In this document: positions 49,661 through 55,048 of the stretch, piece after piece | How positions within the stretch are numbered: position 1 is the stretch's first letter | Layout of the letters: every line of letters starts with the position of its first letter | Assembly (NCBI GenBank): GCA_945870865.1 | Contig: CAMBTO010000004.1 | Coordinates: 1 to 55,048 of the forward strand | Direction of reading: 5' to 3' | Length of the DNA: 55,048 nt | Source of the DNA: Klebsiella pneumoniae | GTDB lineage: Bacteria; Pseudomonadota; Gammaproteobacteria; Eutrophobiales; Eutrophobiaceae | Position numbers and translations under genes: made by a program | Notes under the pieces: model-generated | Database searches by the model: none | Told to the model about the DNA's origin: nothing | What the model saw: the letters and a program-made list of their open reading frames with translations, nothing else

Positions 49661-52600
49661 ATGATTTCGAACAAGAAGTCCAGTAAACCGGCATTACCAA
49701 AACTTCTGGTAATCGCCACTGCCATCGGGAGTTTGTATCCCACCACATCATTGTTCGCACAAGCGCTTGAAGAAATAGTGGTTACCGCGCAGCGTCGCGA
49801 ACAGTCGCTGCAAGAGGTCCCGATCTCGATTGAGACATATAGCGGTGTGGATTTGAAGATGCAGGGTTATCGTAATCTCGATGACATGTCGAAATTTACA
49901 CCGTCGGTCGTGATTAGCAACGGCGTCCAGGAACAGAATGTTTCCATACGCAGTTTCTCCACCCGAGGTAATTCATTGACGCTGGAATCAGCGGCCCCGG
50001 TTTTTCTGGATGGTGTGTACTTTGGTCGTATGTCGATGGTTAAGACGGCGTTTCTGGACGTAGGCAGCATTGAAGTATTGAAAGGACCCCAACCGCTGTA
50101 CTTCGGTATGAATGCGACGGCCGGTGCATTCAATATACGGAGTGCGCGTCCCACGGAAGAGTGGGAAGGATCCGTCTCTGCTGAACTTGGCAATGACGCA
50201 CAAACAGAGGTTAATGGCTCGGTGGGTGGTCCTCTGACCGATACGATCGGTATACGCATTGCCGGTATCTATGAGGGTAGCGATGGCATCGCCATGAATC
50301 GCTATAATCCAGGTGAAAAATTGCCGAAGTTTGACCATAAAGGTGGTCGCATTGCGCTGGAGTGGAAACCCACTGACCGATTGACTGTATTTAATAAGCT
50401 GGATTATTCAAGGCAGCGCAATGGCAGTGAAATCACGCTCGGCTGTCTGACTGGCGCGCCGATTTCCGGGTGGGGCAACACGCCACTGACCGGTGAGACG
50501 GAGTCATTACAGGGCCAGTTTGGTAATGAGCGCTCTATTTTTGCCGCACCCCCGATAGGCGTGGGCGACTCCACCGGCATAATCCAGCCGGAGGTCGCAA
50601 CCGATCCAAAAGACTGTTTCAAGGGTAATCTGGCCTTCGGTCGCGGCGGACCCTACAGGGCGCCACCGGCAAACGTCAATTCGAGCCAGAACAGTAATAC
50701 ATTGACACACGGGTCCGTCGATGGTCGTGGTGTTTTTCAGGCCTTTTATACGACAGACGGCGGGCATGAAGGTATCGGTGGTATCGATATGGGCGGTATT
50801 GAGGGCAAGGATGATATTAATGCCTGGAACAGTGTGCTTGATGTCAAGTATGAGCTCGCGGGTGGTTCCATGCTGACCTCACAGACCGGCTGGGTCAAGA
50901 TGGACAGACAGGCCGCCAGAGATTTTATCCTGAGTCCCTATTTAATGGGTCATCAGCCAAAGTTTGAGGACTATGACCAATGGAGCCAGATGTTCCAGCT
51001 CGACTCGCCTGAAGAGGGCTATGATATGGGTGCCGGTGGAATCAACGTCGGCTACATGGCGCAGTTATTCCATCAGCGTGGCAGCATTGATTTTCACAAC
51101 GGTAACGGCGAAAACGGCTCAATCCGTCGGGCCATGCGTTTTAATACCGGTTGGGAAGATTCAGAATGGTCATCGGCCTCCTGGAACCTGATGTTCAACG
51201 GTATGGATAAACAACTTTCATTAACGGTAGGTGGACGCTACACCGACGTCAAGAAGGACGTTTATGTAAGGGGTTGGGGCGCGCAGTATATCTTTGATGA
51301 AATACCGTGTGATTCTCAGGGTACCGACTCGAATACGGCAACTTGTACGGTTGATCCGAATTTCAAGCGCGTTATCCCGAGTCTCGCGGCCTATACCACG
51401 ATAGATCCAATAACCGGCAGGGGTGGATCAACCAGTCCGGGATTCCGTGCAGACAGACTGGTACGGGTGGACAGTCCGCAATTGCTGCTTCCTAATGCTG
51501 ACATCAACAATCTGTGGACGACCAACTTCTGGAATGACTCCGGAGGTAACCGTACCAGTGTGCCGTTGAATTACCGGGGTGGACTGGTGCCGGCGGTGGG
51601 TCTGACTGCACCGGTATTTGAAAACCAGAGCGGGCCGTGGGCAACCGAGCAACAGGCGGACAATTATTCCAGTCAGGTGGTGCTCAGCTTTACGCCAAAT
51701 GCGCTGGATGGGGACCACACCTTCTACGCCAAGTTTGTTGAGTCGTTCAAGGGCCCCGTCACCGATACCGCGCAAGGAACACTGCCGGAGTCATTGGATG
51801 AAATGACATTTGAACCCGAATATGTTGAGGGTTGGGAAACAGGCGCCAAGGGTATGCTGTACGACAGCCGGATCCGTTACGATGTGACCGCATTCCGCAA
51901 TACCTTCAGCGATTTACAAACGATAGGTGCAGCTCCGGTATTGAACGAGGCTGGTCAGACCTCTGTCAGTCTGAATGCGGGTAAACAACAGGTGGATGGA
52001 CTGGAGTTCAGCTTGCAGGCGGCTGCAACCGAGCAACTGACGCTGAACTTTGCCGGTACCTTACTCGACGGTGTGTTCAAATACTTCGAGGGTGATGGTT
52101 GTTCGGCAAACATCCTTACGGCGGCGGCGATTGATGCAACGACATCAAGTGCACGAGGTGGATCGATGGAAAGCCGGTCAGCAGCGGAAGTCACCGCGGC
52201 CAATACCCATCTGGGCTCGCTGGGTGCGGTTCGTCGCGCTGGTCTGCCGGCACGATCCGAACTACCGGAAGAGTTTTTCCTGGCGGGTGGATGCAGGCTG
52301 GTTCCAGGCGCGGCCCCGGATGGTGCCTTGTATGGTGCGAACACCGTGTCCCGTACCGGCGTTGAACCACCCGATACCCCGAGCTGGAAGTTTGTCGTGG
52401 GTGCGAGCTACAACCGTCCGATCATGGATACCTATTCCTGGTTTGTTGATGTCAGGGGCTTTATCGCCGATGAAAGCAGGAGTGGTCGTTCGAATGACCC
52501 TGCCTCAACGGTTAAATGGGCCAAGGGTCACGGTGATATGAACGTCTCGGCAGGCTTCGGACCGCAGGATGAGCGTTGGAAGCTGGTTGGCTTCGTGCGC

Positions 52601-52729
52601 AATGTCCTGCAGGACAGGGAGACCTACTATCCGGAATACGATCTGATCGATACCGGTCTGGTCACAACAACGGTCAGCGCTTCCAGCTTCAGATCCTATG
52701 GAATACGTGTGGAGTACAACTTCCAATAG
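49661..52729 (+). CDS. TonB-dependent outer-membrane receptor
   Basis: A 1022-residue receptor for energised uptake of a large or scarce ligand. A signal peptide runs to about LFAQA (34), followed by EEIVVTAQRREQSLQEVPISI, the usual plug start. The plug has SIRSFSTRGNS, PVFLDGVYFGRM and IEVLKGPQPLYFGMNATAGAFNIRSARP. The barrel is long and ends FRSYGIRVEYNFQ with a C-terminal region fit for Bam recognition. Its length and plug style match receptors common in marine gammaproteobacteria that take up varied organic compounds; the ligand is unknown. It is followed by a strong terminator and a planctomycete-type cytochrome gene. Confidence 0.95.
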   Translation: MISNKKSSKPALPKLLVIATAIGSLYPTTSLFAQALEEIVVTAQRREQSLQEVPISIETYSGVDLKMQGYRNLDDMSKFTPSVVISNGVQEQNVSIRSFSTRGNSLTLESAAPVFLDGVYFGRMSMVKTAFLDVGSIEVLKGPQPLYFGMNATAGAFNIRSARPTEEWEGSVSAELGNDAQTEVNGSVGGPLTDTIGIRIAGIYEGSDGIAMNRYNPGEKLPKFDHKGGRIALEWKPTDRLTVFNKLDYSRQRNGSEITLGCLTGAPISGWGNTPLTGETESLQGQFGNERSIFAAPPIGVGDSTGIIQPEVATDPKDCFKGNLAFGRGGPYRAPPANVNSSQNSNTLTHGSVDGRGVFQAFYTTDGGHEGIGGIDMGGIEGKDDINAWNSVLDVKYELAGGSMLTSQTGWVKMDRQAARDFILSPYLMGHQPKFEDYDQWSQMFQLDSPEEGYDMGAGGINVGYMAQLFHQRGSIDFHNGNGENGSIRRAMRFNTGWEDSEWSSASWNLMFNGMDKQLSLTVGGRYTDVKKDVYVRGWGAQYIFDEIPCDSQGTDSNTATCTVDPNFKRVIPSLAAYTTIDPITGRGGSTSPGFRADRLVRVDSPQLLLPNADINNLWTTNFWNDSGGNRTSVPLNYRGGLVPAVGLTAPVFENQSGPWATEQQADNYSSQVVLSFTPNALDGDHTFYAKFVESFKGPVTDTAQGTLPESLDEMTFEPEYVEGWETGAKGMLYDSRIRYDVTAFRNTFSDLQTIGAAPVLNEAGQTSVSLNAGKQQVDGLEFSLQAAATEQLTLNFAGTLLDGVFKYFEGDGCSANILTAAAIDATTSSARGGSMESRSAAEVTAANTHLGSLGAVRRAGLPARSELPEEFFLAGGCRLVPGAAPDGALYGANTVSRTGVEPPDTPSWKFVVGASYNRPIMDTYSWFVDVRGFIADESRSGRSNDPASTVKWAKGHGDMNVSAGFGPQDERWKLVGFVRNVLQDRETYYPEYDLIDTGLVTTTVSASSFRSYGIRVEYNFQ

Positions 52730-52747
52730 TCTGAACCTCTACCCTCT

Positions 52748-52790
52748 GCACCCTGTTGTGTCATCTGACACAACAGGGTGCAATTTTTTT
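52748..52790 (+). terminator. Intrinsic terminator of the TonB receptor gene
   Basis: A perfect 16-bp stem (GCACCCTGTTGTGTCA and its complement, 2 bases between the arms) is followed by AA and seven T. It starts 18 bases after the receptor stop, so the next gene needs its own promoter. Confidence 0.93.
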
Positions 52791-52895
52791 CCTGCATATC
52801 AAATCCTGTTTTAACTACACTTTGCTAATGGCAATTCTTGCTGAATAATGCTGTAATCCTGCATTAGAATACGTTAGCTACGGGGGGGTTCGCTG

Positions 52896-55048
52896 ATGTA
52901 CAACGTTGTAAGGATTGCTACCGTTTTTTTCATACTGGCCTGTGCCAGTCAGTCCGGACTGGCGCAACAAAGAGCAAGCCAGACCGGCCCCGCTGCGGAA
53001 CACCGCACCACGATCAACAGTTATTGTATCTCCTGCCATAACGATGCCCTGAAAACAGCCGGTCTGACGCTCGAACATGCGGATATTGAAAAGGTTGGTG
53101 TTGATGGTGCCATCTGGGAAAAAGTACTGCGTAAACTGAAGGCGAAGACAATGCCACCGTCAGGTATGCCACGCCCGGACGACGCTACCTACAGCCGGTT
53201 TGCGGGCTATCTGGAAACCAGTCTGGACAGTTACGCAAGCGAGTTCCCCCATCCTGGCGAACCGGAACTGCGGCGTCTGAACCGGACCGAATATGTGAAC
53301 GCCGTACGTGATCTGCTCGCTGTGGATATCAAGGCAGACGCATTGTTGCCGGCGGACAATGCCCTGTCCGGCTTTGATAATATGGGTGCGGTGCTCACGA
53401 TATCACCGTTGCTGGTCGAGCAGTATGTGGCCGCCGCCCGCAAGGTCAGGATCCAGGCGATCGGTGACCCGGACATGCATCCCGGCTTTGAATATTACTC
53501 CGTATCAAATGAGCTGATGCAGGAAGACCGTATGGGTGAGGAGCTGCCGTTCGGTTCGCGCGGTGGTCTGGCATTTGAACATCATTTTCCGATGGATGGC
53601 GAATATGTCATCAAGGTTGATCTGCTGAAGAACTATCGTGACTATATCCGCGGGCTGGTCAACAAACCGCACCAGCTGGATGTGCGCCTTGACGGTGAAC
53701 GTCTCGGCCTGTTTACCATTGGTGGTGAAAAACACGGCAAGACCGCGCAGCTATTTTCTACCGCGGCGCAGGGAGAGTTTGAGCAGGAGGAATACGAGCG
53801 CTTTGCCGACAAGGCACTGGAGGTGCGTTTCCCGGCGAAGGCTGGCAAGCGACTGGTGACCGTGACCTTTCTGAAAGAGACCACGCTGCCGGAGGATCCG
53901 TTGTATCCAAAGCATACCGTCTATGACTATTCCCAGTACAAGGGTGGTGAGCCGGGTGTGCGCACGGTCGCCATTGGTGGTCCGTTTAAAGCGCAAGGCC
54001 TCGGCACGACGGCGAGCCGCGACCGGGTATTCATCTGCCAGCCGGTGGCCGATGCTGATGAACCGTGTGCGCGCAAGATACTGTCGACACTGGCACACCG
54101 GGCCTACCGCCGTCTGCCCAGCGCTGAGGAACTCGAAGAACTGGTCGGATTTTATCAGCAGGGCCAGCGCGAAAAGGGTTTTGAGAACGGGATCGGTACG
54201 GCGCTAGAACGTATGTTGGCTGGCCCTGAGTTCCTGTTTGTGGCCGAGCGTGTGCCCACAGATACGAAAGCGGACGCGGTGTTCCGTATCTCGGACATGG
54301 AGCTGGCGACACGGCTGTCGCTGTTCCTGTGGAGCAGTATCCCGGATGATGAACTGCTGGCGCTGGCCGAGGCGGGTAAGTTGGGTCAACCTGATGTGCT
54401 CGACGCACAGGTACAGCGCATGCTGGACGACCCTCGCTCGAATGCCATGATCGACAACTTCGCCGCCCAATGGTTAAACCTCGGCAAGCTGAATGTCGTC
54501 GACCCGGACATTGAACTGTTCCCCTATTTTGAGGACAACCTGAGGCAGGCGTTCCAGACCGAGACGAAGCTGTTTTTTGAACATATCTTCCGCAACAACA
54601 GACCGTTGCTGGAGCTGCTCAGTGCCGACTATACCTTTGTGAATGAGCGACTGGCTAAACACTATGGAATACCGGATGTGTACGGCAATCATTTCCGCAA
54701 GGTGTCGCTGCAAAACCTGCCGCGAGGCGGGTTGCTGGGTCAGGGCAGTATCCTGACGGTGACCTCGTATGCAAACCGTACTGCGCCGACCATCCGCGGC
54801 AAGTGGGTACTGGAAAATATCCTCAGTGCACCACCGCCGCCACCGCCAGCGAATGTGCCCGGCCTGCGTGACCGCAATGATGATGGCAGGGTGTTGAACA
54901 TGCGTGAGCGTATGGAACAGCATCGTGCCAATCCGGTCTGTGCCAGTTGTCACAAGGTGATGGACCCGCTCGGGTTCGCGCTGGAGAATTTTGATGCGAT
55001 TGGGAAATGGCGCACGACCGACTCCTCCTCGCGATCAACCATCGATGC
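52896..55048 (+). CDS. Planctomycete-type cytochrome with DUF1587/1595/1592/1588 domains (3' end outside window)
   Basis: The frame is open from the ATG to the right edge (717 codons). A signal peptide (RIATVFFILACASQSGLAQ) is followed by a haem motif CISCH at 44-48. The DUF1587 domain starts near 125 (LRRLNRTEYVNAVRDLLAVDI ... GFDNMGAVLTISPLLVEQY). The middle has AHRAYRRLPSAEELEELVGFY (DUF1595) and DMELATRLSLFLWSSIPDDELL (DUF1592). From about 620, TSYANRTAPTIRGKWVLENIL ... CASCHKVMDPLGFALENFDAIG is DUF1588/1585 with a second CxxCH. These large periplasmic proteins are frequent in planctomycetes and some gammaproteobacteria, often paired with a DUF1552 gene. The exact function is not established. 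The frame begins after a strong terminator. Confidence 0.93.
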   Translation, partial: MYNVVRIATVFFILACASQSGLAQQRASQTGPAAEHRTTINSYCISCHNDALKTAGLTLEHADIEKVGVDGAIWEKVLRKLKAKTMPPSGMPRPDDATYSRFAGYLETSLDSYASEFPHPGEPELRRLNRTEYVNAVRDLLAVDIKADALLPADNALSGFDNMGAVLTISPLLVEQYVAAARKVRIQAIGDPDMHPGFEYYSVSNELMQEDRMGEELPFGSRGGLAFEHHFPMDGEYVIKVDLLKNYRDYIRGLVNKPHQLDVRLDGERLGLFTIGGEKHGKTAQLFSTAAQGEFEQEEYERFADKALEVRFPAKAGKRLVTVTFLKETTLPEDPLYPKHTVYDYSQYKGGEPGVRTVAIGGPFKAQGLGTTASRDRVFICQPVADADEPCARKILSTLAHRAYRRLPSAEELEELVGFYQQGQREKGFENGIGTALERMLAGPEFLFVAERVPTDTKADAVFRISDMELATRLSLFLWSSIPDDELLALAEAGKLGQPDVLDAQVQRMLDDPRSNAMIDNFAAQWLNLGKLNVVDPDIELFPYFEDNLRQAFQTETKLFFEHIFRNNRPLLELLSADYTFVNERLAKHYGIPDVYGNHFRKVSLQNLPRGGLLGQGSILTVTSYANRTAPTIRGKWVLENILSAPPPPPPANVPGLRDRNDDGRVLNMRERMEQHRANPVCASCHKVMDPLGFALENFDAIGKWRTTDSSSRSTID

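Noticed and set aside
52838-52870. Promoter TTGCTG / TAGAAT before the DUF1592-type gene
   Set aside because: The spacer is 21 bases, too long for a normal sigma-70 promoter; not listed as a feature.

Overview
The window is chromosomal DNA of a Gram-negative bacterium, most likely a gammaproteobacterium. The reasons are a run argC–(coiled-coil protein)–bactofilin–erpA–anmK–M23 peptidase–tyrS in the order I know from Pseudomonas, an E. coli-length FadE, PhaB, lipoproteins, a TonB receptor and an RND pump. An aerobic or microaerobic lifestyle fits katG, a cbb3-oxidase CcoP-like subunit behind a perfect FNR/Anr box, a cytochrome c' and TonB/cytochrome polymer-use-type genes. No finer taxonomy can be given. 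There is no phage, IS or CRISPR.

Layout. (1) 1-4800: end of katG with its terminator, a [2Fe-2S] ferredoxin, a PIG3-type quinone oxidoreductase, bioA, and a ferredoxin reductase that would suit the ferredoxin (a redox chain of the P450 type, but no P450 here). (2) 4806-18309: twelve tightly packed minus-strand genes, the most unusual part of the window. They encode a periplasmic TPR/TonB-C protein, a Ser-rich lipoprotein, a glycine-rich lipoprotein, a membrane-anchored TPR protein, a PEGA/FGE-like membrane protein, a small secreted peptide, a MotA/TolQ/ExbB channel, an actin/Hsp70-like protein with an FHA-like tail, two different ExbD-like/coiled-coil/vWA proteins, and two lipoproteins. Together they look like an uncharacterised proton-driven envelope machine. 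(3) 18600-22944: phaB, fadE, a HisN-type phosphatase and a dual CDGSH protein. (4) 22945-30497: an aromatic/aspartate aminotransferase, an FAD 2-hydroxyacid dehydrogenase, an unknown 304-residue protein, hemL flanked by two truncated genes (SIMPL-type and thiD), rubredoxin (too short for a simple ORF list), hemJ and a TlpA-like thioredoxin. Two copies of a palindromic element with a conserved core but different stems lie in the gaps.

(5) 30618-37911: the conserved argC to tyrS block, with a cytochrome c' inserted. (6) 38030-45348: an RND efflux pair, a CcoP-like dihaem cytochrome whose N-terminus is a Yip1-type membrane domain, rsgA, and a BrnT/BrnA toxin-antitoxin pair with a near-perfect palindromic operator. 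(7) 45349-55048: a 690-base gene-free stretch, a membrane sulfatase-like protein, a DUF6134-like secreted protein, an outer-membrane barrel candidate, a TonB-dependent receptor and the start of a large planctomycete-type (DUF1587/1592/1588) cytochrome protein that runs off the end.

All family assignments are from reading the translated sequence; no database search was run. Three loci (hemL surroundings twice, and the CcoP fusion) show gene joins that could be real deletions or assembly errors.
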